Assembly (NCBI GenBank): GCA_008711295.1
Contig: VUYV01000055.1
Location: forward strand, 1,538,560 to 1,602,559
DNA: 64,000 nt
Direction: 5' to 3'
Origin: Anarhynchus alexandrinus
Lineage: Eukaryota > Chordata > Aves > Charadriiformes > Charadriidae
Shown piece after piece: positions 1-10,060 of the stretch. The notes beneath the pieces are model-generated. The model saw only the letters and a program-made list of their open reading frames with translations. It had not been told where the DNA came from and did no database searches. Both the position numbers and the translations under genes were made by a program. The stretch's first letter is position 1. The number at the start of each line of letters is the position of its first letter.

Positions 1-1544
1 GTACATATGGTAAATGTGGGAGCAGAGGGGGAGGTACGGGACAGACAAAGGATCATAGGCTCTGATAGTCAAATCAGAATGTAAAAGATCAATAAAATGT
101 TCATAGAAATTGGCCCAGGAAATACCAGGGGTCATCTGTCAGGTCTATTTATTGCAGCATTCCTGCTTTATTTTACTTAGCCAGTGGGGAATGTCCACCC
201 CCCTCACTTTCCTTTTACTGGTGATCTCTTTCACTGCTCAGGTACACTTATTTTCAGATGGATTTTCTGATGGTTTCCCAGACAGCTTTGCAGGATGATT
301 ATCCAAGCAGTTCCAGTGGTGTATTGCAGTTAGCACGGTCTCCTTTCAGGCTGCTTCACAGCCTAAATCGTCTTTAGGGCACTGGCTCCCAAGTCACCAT
401 TTCCTCTCCTTCGGATCTCATCTTGGGAGGCAAGCCAAAGAAAATCACATCCATCCATCCTGCCTTTAGTTTCTGATGGAACCAGCAGTCTAAGCTCAGG
501 AATTAAAATCTTAGTTTCCGCAAAAGAAAAGCTGGTGAGCCCAAAGGCGGTTAATACAAGGTCTTTCAACACAGTGAATCACCACTTGCTCACCATTACT
601 GAAAACGTGGCTGGCAGGCACATGTGCCCTCTTTGGGGCTTCCTAGTCCATCCTATCACGTGGTTTATCAACAGACAGCTTAGTGCATCCCATGATAAAG
701 GTCTTTCTCTTCTCTAGCTTTCCCTTTCTTGTCTCCTTGTCCTTCCTTTCAGTTCTTTGCCTTGCACAATCCAAACCTGAGTATTTCTAAGCCTTTGGCT
801 GGGCCTTAATGTTCTCTCCTCTCTTCTGCTGTAGCTTCTTCTCTAGTCTTGTCTGTCCCCCCTCCACAACTACTTTCTTATTTTCCCTGTCCATAGCTTC
901 AATCTCATTGTGATGTCTATTTGATTCCCACCCCCTTCCCACGTGCTGTGAGAGCCTCTGCTTTATTTAGCATTTCCTGCTGCTTCTCTTTGATCACCTT
1001 CAAGAACGCAATAATTACTTCTAGGTTTTCTGGGCCCTGGATGTTGCACATGCCTTGATCTCTAACTTCTGCCCTTTCATTTGCAGTAACTCATTCTTAG
1101 CTGAGTTGCAGGCGCTCGTTTGCAGGCACTAGTTTACCTTCATTTGAACTCAGAGTCCCAGAGCTCCCAGATCAAGCTGGCTATGCAGGCGGCTTAGGTA
1201 AACCTAAAATCAGCCAGGCGCTCAAAACCACATCTCTTCTGTGTATTTAACCCTCCAAAATGCATGACTGGACTCAATGATAGCCTTCATCGTGGTGACT
1301 CCTAGCTGGGTCATCTGAAAAGCCCCTGAAGTCCCAGCTGGAGTTTGAAATGTGTGTTCCTGAGGCCTGAGCCCCATGGATACCAAAGCCTATCCTGAAA
1401 TTTTTCAGTGTTGTTCATCTGCAATTCTTCTGATAGCCTCTGTATAAAGATATTTTCCCTTGCTGAATAGGGAGAAATCTGCCAGCATCGTGAATGAAGA
1501 AGTGGTTGCTGCAATAAAAGTGGTAAAATCTCCTCCTGGTGAAG
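1..1544. other. Unique noncoding sequence, partly pyrimidine-rich
   Basis: I see no gene here. The stretch from about 690 to 1000 is strongly C/T-rich on the plus strand, so its minus-strand translations are automatically rich in Lys, Glu, Gln and Arg. Short minus-strand frames between about 780 and 1140 look coiled-coil-like but are broken by stops and frame changes; this is discussed as a weak lead. No splice-bounded exon, repeat family or RNA gene could be recognised in the rest. Confidence 0.6.
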
Positions 1545-2095
1545 TCAGTTGGCACAATCAGGGTCACAAAATCACAACCTTTAAAATCATCCCGAGAATG
1601 GATACATTCTGTACTGCTTTCTGTCCTCGTTATGATCTCTGTCACAAGAACAAGTTATCCCCGAATCTCAGTGTCTGAGATGCTGTCTTCTCATTTTCAT
1701 CAAATAATCCCTGTTCTTGTGACAAAAGATTGTAAGTAACAGGAACAAAAATGGCCCCAAATGAAGCCATTCTCATGACAAAGACTGTAATGAGAACAGA
1801 AAATGGCACAAAATCAATTCATTCTCATGACAACCTTAAGATTGTAATGAGGACAAGAAAAACAGTCTGAAATTTATCAATTCTTGTGACAACCCTGAGA
1901 CAGTAATGAAAGCAGCAAATGGTATGAAATTGGTCCACTCTCGTGATAGACACTGAAACAAAACCAGAAAATAGCAACACGTTTATCCATCCTTTTGACA
2001 ACCCTGCGAGTGGAACAAGAACAGAAAAGGTTAGGAAAATTAACCCATTCCTGTCACAAACAATCTGATAAGTGTAATAACCAATTGTCCTTTCC
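1545..2095. repeat. Diverged tandem array, about 56-bp units
   Basis: Seven direct copies of a core resembling TTCTCATGAC occur at 1714, 1770, 1822, 1881, 1938, 1990 and 2048. The spacings are 56, 52, 59, 57, 52 and 58 bp. The clearer units continue as GACAA, then a GTAATGAGAACAG-like block, then AAATGGCACAAAAT-like sequence. TCTCAT near the start of the unit can pair with ATGAGA further on, so the units tend to form short hairpins. To the left, 1612-1660 matches the unit in reverse complement (CTTTCTGTCCTCGTTATGAT, then CTGTCACAAGAACA), so the array switches orientation near 1690. The section from 1545 to 1610 is less certain. Copies are well diverged, which suggests an old local satellite or minisatellite. 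I do not recognise the family. Confidence 0.75.
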
Positions 2096-3056
2096 AAATG
2101 GCATAATTCAGCCATTTGAGCACTGGCTTCATACTAAACTGGAGGAGTAATTAAGTTTCAGAATATCTTTGCACATAGCTCACATTTGGTTTAGGTATAA
2201 AGTAACAGGAACTTATGGTAAATGAAGAAGGCATGCAAAGTGGGTCCACACCCACTGGTTAGAGAAGCTCTGTCTCTCCAGGGTGCCTATTGCCAACACT
2301 GTTTTTACCAGCATCATTTAACTAATTTAATTTCTTTGTCTGTATTCCTGGCATCCACAGGCCTCGATTAGTGATGAGGTCCTTTTCGAGCCCCTCCTTC
2401 CATGAGCCCATGAAACAACCGCCATCCATCGCCGTTCCTCTGCAATCACAGATGAGCTGATGACATGCAGATGACATGTGGACGACATCACACTTGTGTA
2501 TTTGCTTGTATAAAATGGCAGCGGAGGCAAGTGCACAGGGAGCCAGGTTCCTCCTCAGTTTCTTTGAAGGCAGGCCTGGTTGCACATAAGAAAATGGGAG
2601 AAAGCAGAGGAGAATAAAGTCGGGGTTGTGGGTGATGACTTAAGGAACATGGGTGTTAGTGGGTAAGAGGTGAGCTGGCTGGAGTAAGCGGGTATCAAAA
2701 TTATCAGCGGTCAGAAAAAAAAGAAAGAAGCAAGGCAGAATCAACAGCAGAATTAACAAACACTTAAAAAGCAAAAGGATAGGGACAGATGGGAATAGGC
2801 AAAAGCTGCCACTGGGATGAACTCAAATATCAAAGCAGGTATGTGTGTGAAATGAAGAAGGAGAAAGCAGTGAGTAAGGAAAGAGAAGCGAGTAGCCTGT
2901 GGATTGCCAGCTCGTGCAAACAGAAGGAAAAAGGCTGAGCAGGAGACTGATGCACTCAACTGCAAATGGCCACCACAGGGAAAGAAGCGATGAGCAGCTC
3001 TGTATTTTCTGGACTGCAAGCTAAAAAGCAATTCCTCACTGAGTGCAAGAAGTCTG
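2096..3056. other. Unique noncoding sequence
   Basis: No gene or named repeat is visible. A short near-palindrome GTGGGTCCACACCCAC lies near 2240. The part from 2710 to 3056 becomes purine-rich and grades into the purine/pyrimidine switch that follows. Confidence 0.55.
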
Positions 3057-3060
3057 ATTT

Positions 3061-3091
3061 TGAGGAGGGAGGGAAGAGGGAAAGAGACACT

Positions 3092-3122
<31 letters not shown>

Positions 3123-3124
3123 TT
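3061..3124. repeat. Polypurine block abutting a (CT)n microsatellite
   Basis: A purine tract of about 28 bp (3061-3088, G/A only apart from the first base) is followed after CAC by a CT microsatellite of about 34 bp (3090-3123) with one CTTT interruption. The two blocks are roughly complementary in composition, so a strand could fold on itself, and either block could favour triplex-type structure. This is a simple-sequence feature with no gene attached. Confidence 0.9.
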
Positions 3125-4599
3125 GTCCAGCCATTCCAGGTTTCTTTTCTACCGCAGTTAACTGTGAGTGCAAATGATATCATTAAGTTATCTAGCTATC
3201 TGACTGCACCCACAAGTCAGTGCCTGGAAGGCTAAATCCTGTCATTTGCACCCAGGGTTAATGCACTGGAGTGAATTGTGGGTGCCGAGTAGATTCCCAC
3301 AGAATTGGAGGCTGAACCGAGGCCAATATAAAAATATATCCCAAGCGTTTAGCTGGCACTCTCCCGCCACTTGGATGACATCTGACCTTTGCTTCTGTGC
3401 GCGTGTGTTTTTGAGCTGCCCAAGCAGAGAGGAAATCATTTTGAAGTCTCCTGCTATGAAAGTCAGTATCTCCCTGAGTGGACTGACTGTCCTCTGAAAA
3501 AGTGTAAATGCTTAACCTCAGTCAAGTAGGCTCAAAGGGCAACACACTGCGTTGCTGGAGGAGGAACAGAGAGGGAGAAAGTGTCAGCGCGTACATATGG
3601 GAACTATTCCCTGGCTTCCTCCTGGGCTTTTGCTACCTTTTGTATTCACTCTTCAGATTTACAGTCTATTGGCACCTGCCCACACTACGTGAAGGGCTCC
3701 CCGCAACATGAGAAGGCATGGATTTCATTATGCTTCGTTTTAAAATAAGAAACAGGTCTCCACATAAAAAGAGGTCTATCTCTTTAAAAAAAATCCTAAA
3801 AAGAAATCGGTTGTGAGAGTCACTGTTGCCCCAGTGCCAGCTTTATGCCTTCGACTAATGCGCTTCTCCAGGAACAGTCTTTAAATGAGAAGTTACGGCT
3901 GCTTTTCTGATTGAAACAAACTAGTGTTGATTGCTGATCAGCCATCTGTAAAGGAGGGCATCTCAGGAAGGATATGAGCTAATGAAAAAATGGACCTGAT
4001 TTGAAAGTGTGATGTGCTTCATGCCACAGGCCAGTCTGAGTGGCATGAGATTATATCAGTGCAAGTGAGAGGTAGATTGAGAATAAGTAACTTCTGTCTT
4101 AAAGATTAAATGGCAAATTTGCTATTAAATGTGAAAGACATAAAATGGAATTAACGCTTTGAGGGTGTTAGCTGTGGTTATATACACTCTGCAAATGGCA
4201 CTTCCATCCTGTCACTTGCATTGTCAAACTGCACACTCTTCTCATTGCAGCTCAATTAATACTCATTCAGAAGTATCAATTAAAGAAATGAGAAATGAAG
4301 TGTTGACCCTTAACAGCCACCCACACATCACCCACTTCACAAGCACATTTCGTGTGGCATTACTTCTCCAAATGACCTTTGTAACTGGTAAAATATTATT
4401 GATGAAATCATTAGGTTTCTTGGTAACCAATTGATAATTTTCATCCGGGTTGCTTGGCGCTGATAACATTACCCTTGCCGTAACTAAGAGACAAATGCTG
4501 TCATGGAAGTGCATGGGGCTCGCTGGGCATTCCTGCATTTTATGCCCTGAATTTCCAAAAATCTTCAGTCCACGGTGAAATTAACAGGCCTATCAAATG
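3125..4599. other. Unique noncoding sequence
   Basis: No gene is visible. The section around 3240-3480 is repeat-free and of balanced composition. The section from 3900 to 4450 is AT-rich with several ATTA/TAAT cores. Nothing in it could be assigned to a repeat family or exon. Confidence 0.55.
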
Positions 4600-4615
4600 A
4601 AAAAAAAAAAAAAAA
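4600..4615 (+). repeat. A16 homopolymer
   Basis: A run of 16 A. The upstream 200 bp does not resemble a processed transcript and no flanking duplication was seen, so I do not call a retrocopy. Confidence 0.95.
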
Positions 4616-7065
4616 GCATTTAAGTTGTAAAGGTAGCTGTCACAGCGTTATTGTGTGAGGTGCGTTACACTGTGCTTCGTTATGTTTTGTCTCGTTATTA
4701 CATTGCATCTGGCTGTATGCGCTTGCTGTGTGACATGATGCCAAGTGACATGATGCGAAGTGACTTAAGTAAAGACTGGGTTGAAATGCTGGATTTGGAT
4801 CCAAACTGGGACGTTAAACTGAACAGCCAAAGTTTGGAAAGGATTGGGTTTAGATTTATTTTGCTTGGGACCGAGGCCAAATACAAACTTGGCTGTGATA
4901 TCTCATTAATTTTGAAGCACCCCAAAATCTCAAGATATTCAAATTCAAAGTTTTTGGGGTCAAATGTACCTCTAAATGTGAGCAATGAAATAAAGACTAA
5001 CTAATAAACGAGTGAGATATTTGATTGTATTTTTGAGTTCTCATTCTGCCCCCAATTTCTTTTCTTTCTTTTTGCCAACTGATTCAAGCTTTTCCTGAAA
5101 TTCCAGTTCATTCAAATCCCTGGGATAGCTGCATATGGAAAAATTACTTTTGCTATACAACTCCCTTGCATAGCCAGATCTTTAGTCATTTGATTTTTTT
5201 AATTTCCTTGAATGCTTTTGATTGTGTGGGTGTTGCTGTACCCGCCAGTATGCTTTGTGTCAGTTCTTTTCACTGCTTTGCCATTTATGCTTCATACCAA
5301 TTCCTTTCATTGTAGTGCAACATTAAATATTTTCCTGTAGATCTTAAACTCATCAAGCACATTGTTGGGTATTTTTTTTTTGTTCTTTTGTGTGTGTGTT
5401 GTTTTTTTTTTAATTTAGTACACACCAAATGAAAAGACTGTAATCCTAGCTTGGTCCTACCTCAAGAGTAGGAAGGCCTCCTTCTGCGACCTTTGCACTG
5501 TTGTGCTCACAGGCAATCAGTTTTGCTAGAAGATAGGTTTGCTAAGTCTCCAGTCAAGCCTAAGTTAAAAAGCCAATGCTTAGATGCTGCATTTTATCAT
5601 TATTATGCATATCACTAACAAGGCAGACTGTCATAGTTTTCAAACACTAATTCTTGCAAGTCAAGATTGTCAAAGCTGCTTAAGGGGTTCAGATACCCCA
5701 TTGCCATGAAGCTAAGCGGGGCTCTTTTTTGATTCTCAGTGATAGTGTTTACCCTGGGGAGTGCATGAGAAAAACCTTATGCGTGTAGAACATGCTTTCC
5801 AATGTGGATGTCCTGATGGAAGGGCCCTGCGTAGAGGCAGGCAGATGAAAATGGAAAGGCTGAACAGTATCCTGTCAAAAGAAATACATGGCAATGGGCT
5901 GGATTTCCAAACTCTGCTTATTTTAGTAATGCTTTGTTTTTCAGTCCAACCCAACTGAAATGGAAAACTATAGATTGCAACGATACCGATGGCTGAAGTT
6001 AAGGTTGCTAAACATGGTCTATGGAAAGACTCTCCTGTCAGTTGTTTGGACCTCATCAAGCCTAAACTGTTTATGTGGTGATTTCCATGCTGAGAACTGG
6101 CATTGTTTGATCATGGATTTAAGGGAGGGACAGAAACTTAAAAGAAACTAACAAAGGCGAACCAAAGACGTTGGAATTGGGCATACAAATAAGCCCAAGA
6201 ACAATGACGTATGCATTACACTGTGGCTGAGAACTCGAAAGAAGAATATCAGAAAATGCCAGGCACTGTGTCCCCAAACTTAATCATCACTCTACTTTCT
6301 AATCTGCATAGCAGTGTTTCTATGATGTCATTACTTTTCATTTTAGGACCCGTGCCTGGTTCACTGCAAAGGACATCCTGTGCTGTGGTGATGTATCTGA
6401 ACAATGTGGTGACTGTAGGCGGACATCCTCCTTGCTTATGTATTGTGGGAATGAAAACATGTGCCTGGGACAAGGAAAGTGGGGGAAGAAAAGGGTTTTC
6501 TGTAGAGCTCTGTCAAAGATGGGCATCATGCAGAGTAACTCCATTCTACCCTGGCTTCATTTCCAAAATTTTCATCTGATGACAGGCAAGTTGCTTCAGA
6601 AAAGGTTTTCCACAGGGAGCCTGATTTCCTGAGATCAGAGCTTTGGTTCTGAGAGGTGCAGACTTCTCACAGCCATGTGCGAGTTCAAGATGACCTCAGC
6701 TCTGAACAGACAAAGCACCGCGAATGTGCAAAATATTCTAAAAATAAGACTCCAAGTTTTTGAGTCAGGAATCCCAAATTAAATGACATATTTGAGATCT
6801 TTATATTAATGTCTGCTACAGTTTTTATACATGTAAGCGAGAGACAATGATTTCACATTTCTTCACAGTAGTATCATGAAGGTGAATTCTTAGTGATGGC
6901 AAAAAATCTAAACTGTTATAACACCACTACAAGTAGAAGGGGAGAGGATAACAATAATTTTGTATCCAGTACAGAGCTGGACAGTGTATGAAGTCACACA
7001 CTGGATGACAAGGATAAAACGTAATACTGAAGATTAGTCCAGTTTCATAAACCCTGTTCTTATAA
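4616..7065. other. Unique noncoding sequence with small simple repeats
   Basis: No gene is visible. An open frame of 117 codons (4651-5004, plus) resembles nothing I know and includes a short tandem repeat. A 12-bp perfect palindrome TTTGGATCCAAA lies at 4794-4805. A T-rich tract with a (GT) core lies at 5371-5413. A 122-codon frame at 6211-6579 is also unrecognised. The rest is AT-rich unique sequence. Confidence 0.55.
4729..4763. repeat. 15-bp tandem repeat, about 2.4 copies
   Basis: GTGACATGATGC is repeated head to tail with a CA or GA dinucleotide between copies, giving a 15-bp period and ending in a partial third copy (AGTGAC). The upstream 100 bp has loosely related GCGTTA/CGTTAT words but no clear period. 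Confidence 0.75.
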
Positions 7066-7415
7066 AATCATAGAATCATGGAATCGTCTAGGTTGGAAGG
7101 GACCTGTAAGATCATCAAGTCCAACCGTTAACCTAACACTACCAAAACCACCACTAAACCATGTCCCTCAGCACCACGTCTACCCATCTTTTTAATACCT
7201 CCAGGGATGGTGATTCAACCACTTCCCTGGGCAGCCTGTGACAATGTTTGATAACCCTTCTGGTTAAGAAATTTTTCCTAATATCCATCCTAAACCTCCC
7301 CTGGTGCAACTTGAGGCCGTTTCCTCTTGTCCTGTCACTTGTTACTTGGGAGAAGAGACTGACCCCCGCCTCGCTATGACCCCCTTTCGGGTGGTTGTAG
7401 AGAGCGATAAGGTCT
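7066..7415 (-). mobile_element. CR1 LINE, 5'-truncated, minus strand
   Basis: On the plus strand this begins with the reverse complement of the CR1 tail, ATCATAGAATCATGGAATCG, followed by GGTTGGAAGGGACCTGTAAG and AGTCCAACCGTTAACC. The element therefore runs on the minus strand with its 3' tip near 7066. Family words continue through CTCCAGGGATGGTGATTCAA, CTTCCCTGGGCAGCC and TTCCTCTTGTCCTGTCACTT to about 7415. This is only the terminal part of the element, mostly 3' untranslated region; a 90-codon minus-strand frame is a by-product of that region and not a gene. CR1 copies are usually severely 5'-truncated, as here. The subfamily differs from the copies at 17143 and 63800. The right edge is approximate and I did not find a target-site duplication. 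Confidence 0.95.
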
Positions 7416-9689
7416 CCCATGATCATGCAATTAAGAACTGTGCCATGGCATATAGGCAGAAAGAAGCCAAATAATGGTTTGTTACTGCCCCTAATTCTGA
7501 TTTCTTATCTTTGCTTATTTTCTGGTCAGTCTTAGCATTTTTTGATGTGCTCTTTGATTAAAAGATACTTGATTACAGATACCTACAGATATACTTAGAT
7601 ACTCACACCTGATATTCAATTAGATTTCTATTTACATATGCATAGTTTTGTAGGTGCTGAAGGGAAACTTTTCCATCTGGTGAGAAGAATGGCTTGTTGG
7701 GTTTAGCATCTTACATACTTACACTGTGTGTATAATGACTCGAGGGCAAAATTTAGAGGTACTCATCAGTAGAAAATGGCATCTGTAAAGGATGGAAAAT
7801 GAAAAAATATTCTTTAGTCATTTTAAAAAAATTCTTTTTAACCCACATTTTTTTGTTCCTCGAGGTACTATTGTAGGTCTCTGCATAATCACTGGTATTG
7901 GCTATTACTGGGATGAAGCAGGGGAAGGTAGGCTGATAGATGGATGTAGCTGCATTACAGACATTTTCCATAGTCACCCCTTTGAGGATGAAAGCATAAA
8001 AGAATGTGAAGATGAAACTTAAAATGTGTATGGATGTTCCTTTTATCCAGGAAAGGACAACTAACGAAGCAGTTGGAGCACAGTATTTTCTTTGCGGGCG
8101 CTCCATCAGGCTTATAATGACACATCTTGGAATAGGAGAGTCACAGTGGACTCCCTTGCTTAACTGTCGTCATCACTTACCATTTGCAAAATGGAAGGCT
8201 TTCTGATCCTGTGTCGGTGTGCGTGACTCACCCTCGGTGACTCACAGAGAACAGGCACTCTTTAGAGCAGTTTCGGCTCTTACTCGAGCCCCTGTGCACC
8301 ATGTGGTGTACAAAGTCAAAATGAAGCAGCAAGCTGTGCGGTCCCCTCCGCCCCGTGCCTCACCCCTCACCCTCGGGTTTATGGCCAGAGCCATGCTTCA
8401 AGTGGCTGTTCTGGCAGACCAGGAATTTAGGAATTATTCAATGATGTTAATTGATGGGCAGATTGCTCCAAGACTATCTCTCTTTGCTTTTGGTTGCTTC
8501 CAAACATGAACTGCAAAGGGAATGTTTACAGCAGAAATATTATGTTTATTTGCCTCATGGTGGGGGATAGCACCGCTGTGAGACCTCAGAAGCTTGAGGA
8601 CTATATGGCTGTCCGAGGAGATGATGAAAAAAATGATTATTCCAGCTGCCCAACTTACAAATCAAATTGGGTTTTGCTGTAGCAAGGCTTATGCAGACTC
8701 TGCAGGAGGCACCTGCCTCTGATATCTTCTGTCCTTCATAAAAGTGCTAGATTCTAACTATTTCCAGATCAATGGGTCATGAATGAATGGATGGGTTTAG
8801 GGAATACACAAGCCAAATTGTCTCAATGGTAGAATATTTGAAATTTGGACTGATTGCCACAGACGGCATGAAAAGCAAAATCTGCAGGTAGGTGCAGGGA
8901 GAAGATATACAAATTTAGCAAAGAAGCATTTAGTCGATCTACATTAGGGCTGAATTCTTTAGGTTTTCCATATGAAGAAAGGGCTGTCCTCATATCTTAC
9001 CCACATCATATTACCAGGTTTGGTGGATAATAGGATGGGCATTCTGGTGGATGTTAAGATGGATACGCAACTATCAGAGATTGCTTCCTAATTGTCAAGT
9101 CCAGTACTTCATGAGGTATATATACATTGTTAAATGCCTGTAACAACTGGACTAATAGGTGAATCCTATTGGTGAAATCCTAACCCTTTTGGAGCACCTG
9201 GCCCTGGACCGAAATATCAGTAATTTGCATGTCACTGTATGCCACTGACTGTTGAAGGAACCTCTTCTGATTTATACTAATGCACAAGATGTTTGCACCT
9301 AGATAAACCCGCTGGCACTCCTCCAGTTATAAAAGTCTGTTAGCCGAAGAAGGTGTAAGAATGGGCTGAGAACCGAAAGAAAAAAGAAAATCAGCAAAAT
9401 AATTGCTGGGATAAAACTTTGAATTCTCTTTGCTGGGTTTGCACTCCTGTTCGCTTCCCATGAATATTGTAACAAATGAATTGACTCGTAAAAGTGCTTG
9501 TGGAAACAGCATTTTTGCATGGAGAATGGGTATATCTGCAGAGAGCACATATAAAACTCATAAATGGGAGTACCCTACCCAGCAAAGCAATTCTCAGCCA
9601 ACCTGGAAGCAGAAACAAGGCCATGTGATTTGTTTGTTCAGACAAAACTAGCCCAGGCAGCTACAAACTGGTGGCGAAGAAGCTGCAGA
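7416..9689. other. Unique noncoding sequence
   Basis: No gene is visible; the longest frames (7753-8106 minus, 8219-8509 plus) are unrecognised. The stretch contains a pair of AP-1-type motifs at 8224-8244, listed separately. A short hairpin AATAGGTGAATCCTATT lies near 9155. No transposon was recognised. Confidence 0.55.
8224..8244. promoter_or_regulatory. Two AP-1-type TGACTCA motifs, 14 bp apart
   Basis: TGACTCA is found at 8224-8230 and 8238-8244 in the same orientation. TGACTCA is the classical binding site of Fos/Jun dimers, and close pairs are less expected by chance than single sites. Single copies also occur elsewhere in the window (for example 9964-9970), and no promoter is visible nearby, so function is inferred only. 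Confidence 0.3.
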
Positions 9690-10060
9690 ACAAGAAATAT
9701 TAGTATAAATTATTCATTGTGGATCATTTCGAATAATGAGCAAATCTGAGAAAATAATGACCCGTTCACACACAATTCGCATGGAGAAAAAAGCAGCTAA
9801 AATTGATAAAATTCTTTGTTACAAATTATTTGCTCTGCACTGGGTGTTGGCATAACAGACTCTGAAGCCTGACAGTGCTGGAATAATTAAAATATTAAAA
9901 TGGCTCCATTTTAATCTTTGATCACATATCTAGATCGCGTTGCAGAAATGTCATGTTTACTCATGACTCATAATAAAGAAATGTAGAAATGTCATTATTA
10001 GAAACCCTGTTTTTACTGCATCACGTATCTAAATTCGCAGGCAGACCATTACATTTCCTT
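9690..10060. promoter_or_regulatory. Candidate conserved noncoding block
   Basis: This AT-rich, repeat-free block carries clustered homeodomain cores (TAAT/ATTA), an AP-1 motif at 9964-9970, and two similar words, GAAATGTCATGTTTACTCAT and GTAGAAATGTCATTATTA, repeated about 40 bp apart. Such dense, transposon-free AT-rich blocks are typical of developmental enhancers in gene deserts. Conservation cannot be assessed here, so this is an inference from composition. Confidence 0.25.

Noticed and set aside
7154..7426. 90-codon minus-strand open frame
   Set aside because: It is the translated shadow of the CR1 3' region.
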